Position numbers and translations under genes: made by a program. DNA of 64,000 nucleotides from Bicyclus anynana (lineage: Eukaryota > Arthropoda > Insecta > Lepidoptera > Nymphalidae). Shown one piece after another: positions 31,793 through 41,351 of the stretch. The notes beneath the pieces are model-generated. The model searched no databases, was not told where the DNA came from, and worked only from the letters and a program-made list of their open reading frames with translations. Numbering within the stretch: position 1 is the stretch's first letter; each line of letters starts with the position of its first letter. The stretch is taken from contig NC_069099.1 of NCBI RefSeq assembly GCF_947172395.1, positions 14,575,740 through 14,639,739 on the forward strand, given 5' to 3'.

Positions 31793-31977
31793 TTTTTTTT
31801 ATACAAGTCAGCCCTTGACTACAACCTCACCTGATGGTAAGTGATGATGCAATCTTAGATGGCAGCGGGCTAACTTGTTAGGAGTAGGATTAAAATCCTC
31901 ACCCTTTTCGGTTTCTACACGACATCGTACCGGAGCGCTAAATCGCTTGGCGGTATGTCTTTGCCGATAGGGTGGTA
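31793..31977 (-). mobile_element. SINE-A, 5' truncated
   Basis: T-run and 'caagtcagcccttgactacaa' start the reversed 3' end. It stops at 'gatagggtggtaa', so the head and first third are missing. Confidence 0.85.
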
Positions 31978-32083
31978 AATATTAATGTCCATTTTAAGCT
32001 AATCTCCCGTCTGTGTGAAGGTATTAAAATAAAAAAAATATATATTTTAATCTATGTACCGTATTAAACCTTTTATATAATAA

Positions 32084-32273
32084 CTAGCTGACGCCGCGCG
32101 GTTTTACCAGCGTAGTTCCCGTTCCCGTAGGAATACGGGTATAATATATAGCTTATAGCCTTCCTCGATAAATGGGCTGTCTAACACTGAAAGAATTTTT
32201 CAAATCAGACCAGTAGTTCCTGAGATTAGCGCGTTCAATCAAACAAACAAACTTTATAATATTAGTATAGATT
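32084..32273 (+). repeat. Family E (Helitron-like), well preserved
   Basis: Begins CTAGCTGACGCCGCGCGG and ends 'ataatattagtatagatt'. It is about 190 bp and closely matches 27067-27258 in order and orientation. Non-coding. Confidence 0.62.
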
Positions 32274-32275
32274 TT

Positions 32276-33239
32276 ACGATTATTATTTATTTATATATTT
32301 ATACTTTATATATTTCTAAAAAAGTGATTTTTTTTCAGGATATCTAAGTCATTTATTTATTGTTTAATCAGTAGAATTAGTACCTCATGTGTTCATCAAG
32401 ATCCTCTTTTAATGTTACATATTTAAGCCTATTCAGTATGTAGCATGAATCTAACAAACGTACACACAAACATTTGCATTTTATTTTAGTGTGATAACGG
32501 TGATTTAAGTAAAGTCACGTACTCAAAATTAAAGCTTAAGCGTTCCATACGAGCCTTGACTAGGAAAATAATAAATTATAATTCGCTATACAAATGTAAA
32601 GGTTTCAGTGTCATTTTAAAAGGCCTAAAACCACTCAGATGAAGTGTCGGGTAAAAGCTAGCCAATGTTTCAATCGGTCCCGATAGGCAATCAATCATCT
32701 ACGGTTCATTACGGGCGAAAATATCGCGGAATGACATCGGTTGTGTGAGCTACATAAAGCACGTCGCACACTAGGGCGGTGACCAGTGGTAGCAATTACC
32801 AGAAATTTACCAATTACTTTTTGTTAGTAATCCCCTGGTCACGTGATTTCGTGTTCAATAATTATACATTTTTGATCAGTTAGGATCAAAATTACCAACA
32901 GTCTATGTCTTTATAAAAATGTATAATTACTAAGTGAATAAAGTTCCAAAATATTTTAGTGCACATCCTGTGTGATAACCTGTTAGTTAGCTGTTAATAA
33001 AACGTGGTTTAACAAACACAGTTTCTTTAATTAATTCTCTACATAACTCTTCGTAGATAGAGTAGGTATTGTCGTGGATATTGCTTAGTGTTAACAATGT
33101 GATATTAATTATTAACAATGAATGGCTTTATGGAGTACGGAAAATGCCTCAGTTATCTAGTGATATTATGTTAAATATATAAGGTGGCTAATATACGCCA
33201 AAGCTAGTAAATATGCCTACAGGTTAACTGAAGAAACCA
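32276..33239. other. Unassigned AT-rich DNA
   Basis: I see no gene or recognisable repeat family here. Confidence 0.4.
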
Positions 33240-33520
33240 CATAAACATCGCGGAATGGCCACAAACCAGACCAGCATTAGTCGTCGTTGCGATCAATATG
33301 TATGGTCTGCTAAGAGCGCTCGCGCAGTAGATCTGTGACGGTGAATACAGCCCGGCTGGCCAGTATTGCGGTAGAATGACAACTGTAGCCCAACAATTGG
33401 CCGTTTGACAACCGGTAGTGGTCGTAGCCGCAAATCTGGCCGCAGCCAAATCGTAGCTTTTGTGACCGCGGCCAACGACTAGTCATGGTCATAGCCGCTT
33501 AGTGCGCGAGCTGCCTATCT
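33240..33520. other. GC-rich block of unknown nature
   Basis: Unlike its surroundings this stretch is GC- and CpG-rich, with recurring GCCGC, GGCCGC and GTAGCC words. Several short overlapping minus-strand frames (33204-33492) in all frames follow from the composition. It could be a decayed MITE or a short exon, but I have no positive evidence for either. Confidence 0.35.
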
Positions 33521-34252
33521 CTCCTATTTCACAGATAAGGTATTTTATAACTATCAGACGCCAACTACTTCGTCTGCAAAGAAATTAGGGTGCCAGCTAC
33601 AAAACGAAAGTTATATTAAAGAGTGGTAAGATTTGATTTTTTATTTGTTTCTATTTAACTCAAAAACGATACTTAACCGATTTTAATATTTCACCATCTT
33701 AAAACTACTTAGGTACATCTTCAACGAGTAGGTATATACTCGTATTTTATGCAGACAAACGGGATCCACGCGGGCAAATGTCTTATCTACTTGAAGTAAG
33801 CGAAAGCTATCCTGTGAATATAAAACATTACTTTAAAACTAGAAAACACATATTTCCTTTCAAACGTGATAATTAACATTTAAACGCAAACTGTAGCGCC
33901 GCATGCAATCGTGTTTCGCTCCTGCCAGCTAATAATCACAATAAAAGTTGTCTAGACAAGTAAAACGAAGACAATGCTTGGATATAAAATTTTGCGAACG
34001 AAATGAGAATCTAACAGAATGAAATAATAAAACCGTTTAAATCTCAGAATGAATTTCGTATGAAGCCCAATTGAGTTTTACCGAATTAGTTGGACGTACA
34101 CCGACAAATTTAGGTAAGTAGTTTTTATTTCAATATTAAAATATTATTTTGCCCAAATTATTTATACTCGAGATATTGAGAATTTCTAGAACCTTATCAT
34201 GAAAGTTAAGCTCTTTTATATATATATATATAAAAGTAAAGTGTACCCTAGT
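33521..34252. other. Unassigned AT-rich DNA
   Basis: No gene or repeat family. A TATATATATA tract lies at 34217-34231. Confidence 0.4.
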
Positions 34253-34448
34253 AGAGGGTTGACTGACACTGCGTTTCCCGGTGGGGGATCGCCCACGACG
34301 TCCCAGCATCTTGGGAACCCGCTTCCATCGTCTCTTTATACTATGCCGTGCTTAACGCAAATTCTACTTAGTGACTCGTTGTGCTATGTTGGTGACTTTG
34401 GTTGTTGTGTAAATCTCTTTTGTGATTAGATAACGCAGAAACTCCATC
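34253..34448 (-). mobile_element. RTE-type LINE ORF2 C-terminal fragment
   Basis: 'gactgacactgcgtttcccgg', 'ccatcgtctctttatactatg', 'ttggtgactttggtt' and 'gcagaaactcc' follow the order of the reversed RTE family end at 45680-45810 and extend further 5' in the element. Coding frame is broken. Confidence 0.55.
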
Positions 34449-34570
34449 GTCTGTTGAATGACCTGAGCTTTATTATACACTACCCATAATTCCCATTCAT
34501 TTAGGATCAATCAGATTCTCTATCCCCACGATGGATTTTCTATCAACTGAGTAGTGAGTCCGTAAATGTC

Positions 34571-34901
34571 TTTTTTTATTCTTATTCTTTACAAGTTAGC
34601 CCTTGACTGCAATCTCACCTGGTGGTAAGTGACGATGCAATCTAAGTTGGAAGCGGGCCAACTTAATAAAAGGAGGATGAAAATCCATACCCCTTTCGGT
34701 TTCTACACGACATCGCATCGGAACGCTAAATCGCTTGGCGGTACGTCTTTGTCGGTAGGGTGGTGACTAGCCACAGCCGAAGCCTCCCACCAGCCAGACC
34801 TGGACCAATTAAGAAAACCTCAATCGACCCAGCCAGGGATCGAACCCAGGACCTCCGTCTTGTAATCCACCGTGCTTACCACTGCGCCACGGAGGCTGTC
34901 A
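34571..34901 (-). mobile_element. SINE-A, full length
   Basis: Complete from the T-run (its A-tail) to the head 'ccacggaggctgtc'. It contains both a box-A-like region and the box B 'gggatcgaaccca' in reverse. Among the better preserved copies. Confidence 0.92.
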
Positions 34902-35302
34902 AACCAATTAACAACCAATCTTAACAACCAATATAATAACAAGCAAATGGAAATTATTAATGGACCTACTCAGTTGATATCGCGCTTACAATATACAACG
35001 GACTATACATTTAACAGTTTATAAGGTAGGTATACCACTTCTGCATTTCTGGCTATCTTACTAAGTTTAACTCACACAAGTATTAATATTTATAAGACAC
35101 ATAATTCTGTGTTTACAGTAAAAGCTTTTTACTCCAGCATGACCGGCGTATTTTGTTTTAAAGTGCTCTTAAAATCCGTATTCCGAAATAGTACGGAGTG
35201 GCGCCGGGCAGCAATATCCTGTGCGATCCGTGCCTGCGGTGTGTTGGGAGATTTAGAGGCAATAAAGTGCTTCATTTTAATACTTACTTGGCTTTTAAAC
35301 AG
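34902..35302. other. Unassigned DNA
   Basis: No gene is seen. A 136-codon frame starting at 35109 reads straight through the SINE-A insertion and is a chance frame. Confidence 0.4.
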
Positions 35303-35880
35303 TTATGGCTCACTGCTGAGCTCGAGTCTCCGTGCGACGGCCTCCGTGGCGCTGTGGCATGCGCAGTGGACTTACAAGACGGAGGTCCTGGGTTCGATCC
35401 CCGATTTCTTAATTGGTCACAGGTCTGGCTGGTGGAAGGCTTCGGCCGTGGCTAGTTACTACCCTCCCGACAAAGACGTACCGCCAAGCGATTTAGCGTT
35501 CCGGTACGACATCGTGTAGAAACCGAAAGGGATTTCATCCTCCTCCTAACAAGTTAGCCTAATTCTATCTTAGATTGCATCATCACTTACCATCAGATGA
35601 GATTGTAGTTAAGGCCTAACTTATAAAGAATAAAAAAAAGTCTCCTCTCAGAATGAGGAAGGTTAGGCCAATAGTCCACCACGCTGACCCAATGCGGATC
35701 GGCAGACTTCACATACGCAGAGAATTAAGAAAATTCTCTGGTATGCAGATTTCCTCACGATGTTTTTCCTTCACCGTTTGAGACACGTGATATTTAATTT
35801 CTTAAAATGCACACAACTGAAAGTTGGAGGTGCATAACCCGGACCGGATTCGAACCCACACCATCTGGAATCGGAGGCAG
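35303..35880 (-). mobile_element. SINE-B interrupted by SINE-A
   Basis: 35306-35331 and 35639-35880 are the two halves of a reversed SINE-B. The break is at AGTCTCC, which is present on both sides. The right half runs to the B box 'ccggattcgaacccaca'. The extreme tail and the head are missing. Confidence 0.88.
35332..35638 (+). mobile_element. SINE-A nested in SINE-B
   Basis: Head GACGGCCTCCGTGGCGC to A-tail. It is flanked by the 7-bp target duplication AGTCTCC (35325-35331 and 35639-35645). Small internal deletions are present, including in the box-B region. Confidence 0.92.
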
Positions 35881-36035
35881 TGAGTTTTAAACAGTACTTA
35901 TTGGGATTTAAGATTATTATTGTTCATTACATTAATATTATTGTATCATCTAAATATATAATCTAATCTACAATTATATAAAAGCAATGGGACTCATCAC
36001 GAAATCTTCATTAACATTTTGTAGATATCCGCTAA

Positions 36036-36210
36036 GGCTGCCATTCCACCGAAGTGGAGTGAGGCAGGGGAGCCGTGAAACGGAGAAATAATAACGGGGT
36101 TGCGGGTTAAATAGTAATGGGGTTAAATAAATTAAATTTAACATTTATTTATTTAACATAGTCTGCAACTCCGCTACGCTCCCTTGCTCTGCCCTGGTGG
36201 ACAAGGAGCC
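36036..36210. mobile_element. Small PIF/Harbinger-like MITE
   Basis: Ends GGCTGCCATTCCACC and GGTGGACAAGGAGCC form an imperfect inverted repeat (11 of 15 bp), flanked by TAA and TTA. Three-base TWA duplications suit PIF/Harbinger elements. The centre holds an AT-rich palindrome around 'gttaaataaat'. It is 175 bp with no coding capacity. Confidence 0.5.
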
Positions 36211-36287
36211 TTAGAGTAAATCTTACGAGAGGACCGAGGGCCTTATTCCATGTATTATACGAAATTAATTGTAGGTATTCATTGCCT

Positions 36288-36600
36288 AAGAGCCGTGATA
36301 GCCCAGTGGATGTGACCTCTGCCTCCGATTCCGGAGGGTGTGGATTCGAATCCGGTCCGGGGCATGCACCTCCAACTTTTCAGTTGTGTGCATTTTAAGA
36401 AATTAAATATCACGTGTCTCAATCGGTGAAGAAAAAACATCGTGAGGAAACCTGCATACCAGACAATTATCTTAATTCTCTGCGTGTGTGAAGTCTGCCA
36501 GTCCGCATTGGGCCAGCGTGGTGGACTATTGGCCTAACCCCTCTCATTTTGAGAGGAGACTCGAGCTCAGCAGTGAGCCGAATATGGGTTGATGACGACG
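36288..36600 (+). mobile_element. SINE-B, full length with target duplication
   Basis: Complete 313-bp copy, from GAGCCGTGATAGCCCAGTGG (tRNA-like head), through box B 'tggattcgaatccggtcc', to 'atatgggttgatgacgacg'. It is flanked by a perfect 11-bp duplication ATTCATTGCCT (36277-36287 and 36601-36611). This is the reference copy for the family here. Confidence 0.96.
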
Positions 36601-36611
36601 ATTCATTGCCT

Positions 36612-37061
36612 GCGCTGCGAAATGTTACTCGATTAGAGATTGTGCTATTAAGTACACCATCTCAGGTCTATTTGCTTGTTCCATCAACTTTGACTATGTT
36701 AAAAAAACCAAGTAAGTAAAAATGGAAATCCAAAAGTCGTTTCGAATGGTGTTTTCTTTTCCTTCAACCATTAAACGGGCAGCTAATGTAAATTCGATAG
36801 CTTTTCACACCTCGGGGCTGCTCCGTGTAATGACTGCGCGATTTTTCTCACAAACAAAGGCCCAAGAAAACGGAGAGTGGGAAAAAGTGAAAAAAATACG
36901 GAAACGAATTGGAAACAATTACTGCGGACGTCGATATAGAATATTTTAAAATTTTCTTTATAGAGTTTTCGTTTGGGACAATGAAGTAATGGTCCTTGGG
37001 ACCAACAAATTGGCCACCAAATTCCTGACTGCTTAAACTTTGTGTAAGTGACATTCTTTTT
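36612..37061. other. Unassigned DNA
   Basis: No gene is supported. A 75-codon plus frame (36722-36949) has no recognisable domain or splice context. Confidence 0.4.
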
Positions 37062-37367
37062 GACGGCCTCCGTGGCGCAGTGGTATGCGCGGTGGATTTA
37101 CAAGACGAAGGTCCTGGGTTCGATCCCCGGCTGGGCCAAATGAAGTTTTCTTAATTGACCCAGGTCTGGGCTGTAAACGGACTGGACGAATGGACGACAA
37201 AGACGTACCTCCAAGCGATTTAATGTTCCGGTACGATGTCGTGTAGAAACCGAAAGGAGTGTTGATTTCATCCTACTCCTAACAAGTTAGCCCGCTTCCA
37301 TCCAAGATTGCATTATTACTTACCATCAGGTTAGTCAAGGGCTAACTTGTAGAGAATAATAAAAAAA
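37062..37367 (+). mobile_element. SINE-A, near full length
   Basis: Intact head with GGGTTCGATCCCCGGCTGGG, body and A-tail. A diverged patch 'tgtaaacggactggacgaatgg' replaces the 'ggctggtgggaggcttcgg' region. A GAGAGA tract follows at 37399-37415. Confidence 0.92.
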
Positions 37368-37480
37368 ATTCATGGCGATTCGGTGTTCAGTCATTCGGAG
37401 AGAGAGAGAGAGAGACACTAAAATTACGAGAAAAGAAAGCAATTCAATATATTCCAAAAACACAATTTTACAGAAGAAAC

Positions 37481-38127
37481 TGTTACGGGTTTAAACTATG
37501 TTGGACGCCAGGAGGGTTTGCGTTTAGTTGTTCTGCAGGCACCCTACCAAGCCTTTCAATAGTGCTAGCTCGGAGCTGACCCTCAGGGATCCGGTTTGTG
37601 AATACAATGTGATACAGTTCCCTCGTGCTGAGAAGGCGGTTCAAGAGGCTAAGAACAATAGAAACAACATCATGTTTAATCTAATCGTTACCTACGTATT
37701 AAGTAATGCGCGAGTTTTATATTAGTCTAACACTTACCCTTCTCAACACATCCAAAATATACTTTAGACAATTAAAGCAAAACTAAATCACTGACAGTAA
37801 TTATTCACAAATGTCTGTACACAGTAGTAGCTTTGAAGCGACGACGCCTTACACAATGCAACCGTCTGACCTCAACTCAATCTCTCCACAAAATGGCCGA
37901 TACAATAATACAATAATTTTAATTAATTGCAAATAACTAATACACGTCATACATATTCCCTATAAATTAAAAAAGACATTTTGACATTTTGGCTAGGGTT
38001 CGAACTCACGACCATATTAATTTAGGTCCGACAGTTTACCCACATTGCTGTGCAGTCTTTACTAAGCTATGTGGAAATGTTCTTCGTATTTGAAAAATTC
38101 CTACTCATTGAGCTGCTATTCATATCA
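37481..38127 (-). repeat. 3' LTR of the Gypsy element
   Basis: 647 bp. In element sense it starts TGATATG and ends CGTAACA, the usual TG...CA termini. It looks identical to the 5' LTR. It contains a tRNA-like segment (37991-38072) and the short plus-strand frame 37528-37725, which recurs in the other LTR and is not a gene. Confidence 0.96.
37991..38072 (-). other. tRNA-like A/B-box segment inside the 3' LTR
   Basis: On the minus strand TAGCTTAGTAAAG resembles a pol III A box, and GAGTTCGAACCCTAGCC downstream resembles a B box. Their spacing (about 55 bp) is somewhat wide. The 5' LTR carries the same segment at 44569-44650. It could be a captured SINE head or coincidence. Confidence 0.4.
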
Positions 38128-38129
38128 AA

Positions 38130-38146
38130 TACCCCTACCCACACAA
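38130..38146 (-). other. Polypurine-tract-like sequence
   Basis: In element sense GTGTGGGTAGGGGTA lies immediately before the 3' LTR, where plus-strand DNA priming would start. It is purine-rich but interrupted by three T, so assignment rests mainly on position. Confidence 0.5.
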
Positions 38147-38208
38147 AAAAAAATTGCAAGTTATATATATTTATATATATATATTTTTTTTTTTTTTTTG
38201 CATTCAGT

Positions 38209-41200
38209 TTAGTATGCTTTTAAGTCCTTTGCGTGCCAGAGACCTATATCTTTACCAAAAGCGTTGTTTAATTTAAAAATATTTTCCGAAATTTTCTTTG
38301 TGATTACAGCCTTTTCAAATTTGGGTGCTAATTTAGACATAAATTTATTTGAAGCTTTTGATAAGTATTTGGTTCTCTTCCATACTATATCTCCTTCTTT
38401 AAAATGTGCTTGTCTATGTTTACGATCATAGATTATTTTACTGTTGTCGTGTGTTTGCCGTAACTTAATTTTAACGTTTTCATTAATTTGGCCACGCAAT
38501 TTTAAATTATTGATGAATGATTGTTGGTCTGGTAATGGCAAAATTTCCTTAATGTCCTTTAAATATTCAAACTGATTTACTGGAGGTACGTTTGTTTCCC
38601 GACCAAAAAATAAATAAGATGGTGTGTAGCCCGTGCCTTCATGAACCGCTGTACGTATAGCATGACCTATATCATTGAGGTAGATGTCCCAATTATTATG
38701 TTTTCCTGACTGAATATATGATCTGATCATGGTCCCTATGACTCTATTTACCCGTTCTGTCGGATTACTTTGTGGGTGGTAATTTGGTGTGTACCAAATT
38801 TTCACATTAAATTTGTTGGCAACATTTTTAAAGTCTTCAGACAAAAACTGCCTACCATTATCGCAGATTATAGCTGACGGAGAACCAAATAATAGGAACT
38901 GACTTTCTATAATCTCGCATATTTTATCTGCTTTTCCTGTGCGTAAAGGGAATAGTAGGGTAAATTTGCTAAACCAACATGTCAGAACCAATAACATAGT
39001 GTTGCACTTTCTACTCTTTGGGAACGGACCCATCAAATCTAAGCTTACCACTTCCCATGGACCTGATACCTCTCTATGCTGCCCCATTTTTCCAAAAGAA
39101 GGTTGCTGAGATACTTTTACCTTAGCACATGTTTTGCAATTATTAACATAATCCTTTACATCTCTCAACATGCTAGGCCAGTAGTAATTCTGCTTAATTT
39201 TGAATAATGTTTTTCTAATACCGAAATGTCCTGAAGTAGATAAATCATGACATTCTTGCAATACATCTGTTCTTAAGCTTTGGGGTACATAAATTTTCCA
39301 ACGGCTAGTTACTGGAAATTGCTTCAATGATACTGATTTTAAAAGCAAGCCGTTTTCAACCGCCCAACTTGGATCTTGATCAGCCCCAGAACAGATGACT
39401 TTTACTTTATTTTTGTACCAGCTGTCTTTATTTTTATCTTGAATTTTGATAGCATTTATTTCTAAAGAGCGTGATAAGGCATCTGGAACTACATTGCAGG
39501 AACCAGGTCTATGCACTACATCAAAGTCAAATTGTTGAAGCTTCATAGCCCACCTGGCTAATCGACCATGGGGGTCTTTCATCTTGTGCAACCATTGTAA
39601 TGCACTATGATCAGTCACAACTGTAAAATGAGCCCCATCAATATATGGCCGAAATTTCTCTACTGCAAACACTACACTAAGTAACTCTCGTTCCGACGTG
39701 GAGTATTTTATTTCATGGTTATTAAGCTTACGACTCAAATAAGCAATTGCCTGATCTCCATTATCTGATTTCTGACACAAAACCGCTCCTATACCATGTT
39801 TTGACGCGTCGCAGTGTATAAAAAATGGTTTACAGTAATCAGGACAAGTAATTACTGGAGTGGTAGTTAGAAGTGTTTTTAACTCTAAAAATGACTTGTC
39901 AGCTTCCGCTGTCCACTTAAATTTAGGTACACCCTTTGTTTTTGTCAGCTGATGTAAGGGGGCTGCTATTTCGGAAAAATTCCTTACAAACCTGCGGTAC
40001 CAACTAGCTAGACCGATAAATCTTTTGAGTTCTCTAATATTCTTTGGTTTTGCAAAATTTAAGATAGCGCACACTTTATCGGGATCAGTGCGCAATCCGT
40101 CCTTATCAATAATGTATCCTAAATATCGCAGGGATGATCTAGCAAAGTGGCATTTTTCCATATTTACTGTTAAGCCTGCCTTCTTAAGCACTTCAGTGAC
40201 CCATCTCAACAACTTTAAGTGTTCCTCCAAGGTGGACGAACACACTACTATGTCATCTAAATATGCCCAAACGTTATCATTTTTTGACTGGAATAACATA
40301 TCCATCAGTCTTTGCTGGGACTGCGATGCATTTACTAAACCAAAAGGCATGACCTTGAATTGGAAAAGGCCTTTACCTGGCAGCGCAAAGGCTGTTTTCT
40401 GTTTACTGGACTCCTCCAGTGGCAACTGCCAGAAAGCTGACTTTAAATCTATAGTGCTTAAATACCTAGCATTACGTAAGCTATCCAAAATGGAAGAAAC
40501 ACGAGGTAAGGGATATGTATCTCTTCGAGTCACTTTATTCAGCTGCCTACTATCCAAACAAAGCCTGTTAGAACCGTTTGGTTTCTTAACTATAAGTACG
40601 GGTGAGCACCATGAACTATAGGATGGTTCCACCACATCTTTAGCTAACATGTCATCTAACTCAGCTTCAATTTGTTTTCTTACGACTGGTGAGAAATTGT
40701 ATGGTTTTTGATAAATTGCTTTGGTGTCACCCGTATCTATCTTATGCTCTATTAAGTTCGTTCGGCCTAACCCAACCCCTATAGTGCATTTCATTTCCTC
40801 TATTACTTTCGAGAGTTCATCCTGCTCAAATTCATCTAAATCATTTTGTGATACTAATGTACTGGTTGTATGTAGATTTATTGTATTAACTTGAGTATCA
40901 CCAATTGGTATATCGCTTTTAAATTGGAACCTGATATGGAATTGGTCAAAAAAATCCTTCCCCAATAACAAATTTTGCACTAAACCTGGCATTACCAATA
41001 GAGACATGACGTGAGACTGACCATCAAATTTAATGGGTACATCAAATAACTCAGAAATAGTATGATTTGTACCGTCCGCCGTAGAAATGTATCCGTCAAA
41101 TTTTCTTTTATACGGCTTTAGTCCCAAAGATCTTAAGGTCAGAGCAAAATCTGGATTAATAACAGTCCTATTTGCTCCCGAATCTAATAAACCTGTGCAA

Positions 41201-41289
41201 TTAAGGTCTAAAATTTCTAACATTACATATGACCGGTTATCGTTCTCTTTGGAAACAGTAAGATTATCTATTTCATGGCCTACGAACAT
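38209..41289 (-). CDS. pol: Gypsy Pol polyprotein (protease, RT, RNase H, integrase)
   Basis: A 1026-residue open frame from the first ATG; the frame stays open upstream to 41394, so the frameshift product would start within gag. Aspartic protease motif DSGAN at residues 36-40. RT has DLKSAFWQLP (D281) and YLDDIVV (D345, D346). RNase H has D494 in HCDASKHG, E533 and D560 in VTDHSALQWL. The integrase zinc-binding pairs are H681/H688 and C718/C721. Its catalytic triad D751, D810, E845 has the classical 34-residue spacing between the last two. A C-terminal GPY/F-like module covers about 966-1026. The protein would cleave Gag-Pol, copy the RNA to DNA in the particle and integrate it. All key residues are present and no stop interrupts them. 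The start is uncertain: -1 frameshift from gag is better supported than internal initiation because the frames overlap at a slippery heptamer. An opposite-strand 198-codon frame (40025-40621) is a shadow. Confidence 0.96.
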   Translation of the reverse strand: MFVGHEIDNLTVSKENDNRSYVMLEILDLNCTGLLDSGANRTVINPDFALTLRSLGLKPYKRKFDGYISTADGTNHTISELFDVPIKFDGQSHVMSLLVMPGLVQNLLLGKDFFDQFHIRFQFKSDIPIGDTQVNTINLHTTSTLVSQNDLDEFEQDELSKVIEEMKCTIGVGLGRTNLIEHKIDTGDTKAIYQKPYNFSPVVRKQIEAELDDMLAKDVVEPSYSSWCSPVLIVKKPNGSNRLCLDSRQLNKVTRRDTYPLPRVSSILDSLRNARYLSTIDLKSAFWQLPLEESSKQKTAFALPGKGLFQFKVMPFGLVNASQSQQRLMDMLFQSKNDNVWAYLDDIVVCSSTLEEHLKLLRWVTEVLKKAGLTVNMEKCHFARSSLRYLGYIIDKDGLRTDPDKVCAILNFAKPKNIRELKRFIGLASWYRRFVRNFSEIAAPLHQLTKTKGVPKFKWTAEADKSFLELKTLLTTTPVITCPDYCKPFFIHCDASKHGIGAVLCQKSDNGDQAIAYLSRKLNNHEIKYSTSERELLSVVFAVEKFRPYIDGAHFTVVTDHSALQWLHKMKDPHGRLARWAMKLQQFDFDVVHRPGSCNVVPDALSRSLEINAIKIQDKNKDSWYKNKVKVICSGADQDPSWAVENGLLLKSVSLKQFPVTSRWKIYVPQSLRTDVLQECHDLSTSGHFGIRKTLFKIKQNYYWPSMLRDVKDYVNNCKTCAKVKVSQQPSFGKMGQHREVSGPWEVVSLDLMGPFPKSRKCNTMLLVLTCWFSKFTLLFPLRTGKADKICEIIESQFLLFGSPSAIICDNGRQFLSEDFKNVANKFNVKIWYTPNYHPQSNPTERVNRVIGTMIRSYIQSGKHNNWDIYLNDIGHAIRTAVHEGTGYTPSYLFFGRETNVPPVNQFEYLKDIKEILPLPDQQSFINNLKLRGQINENVKIKLRQTHDNSKIIYDRKHRQAHFKEGDIVWKRTKYLSKASNKFMSKLAPKFEKAVITKKISENIFKLNNAFGKDIGLWHAKDLKAY

Positions 41290-41351
41290 TTTACTAACTA
41301 CCTTTAACCAATTCTGCCATTCTTTGCTATTTCTATCAAGGGGAGATCCAA

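Noticed and set aside
35109..35519. 136-codon plus frame
   Set aside because: It crosses the boundary of a SINE-A insertion, so it cannot be an ancestral gene.
37528..37725. 65-codon frame present twice, possibly a duplicated gene
   Set aside because: Both copies lie in the LTRs of the Gypsy element and run antisense to it.
38128..38208. Search for an env frame after pol
   Set aside because: Only about 80 bp lie between the pol stop and the 3' LTR, so there is no room for env.
40025..40621. 198-codon plus-strand frame inside the Gypsy element
   Set aside because: It is antisense to the RT domain and has no features of its own.
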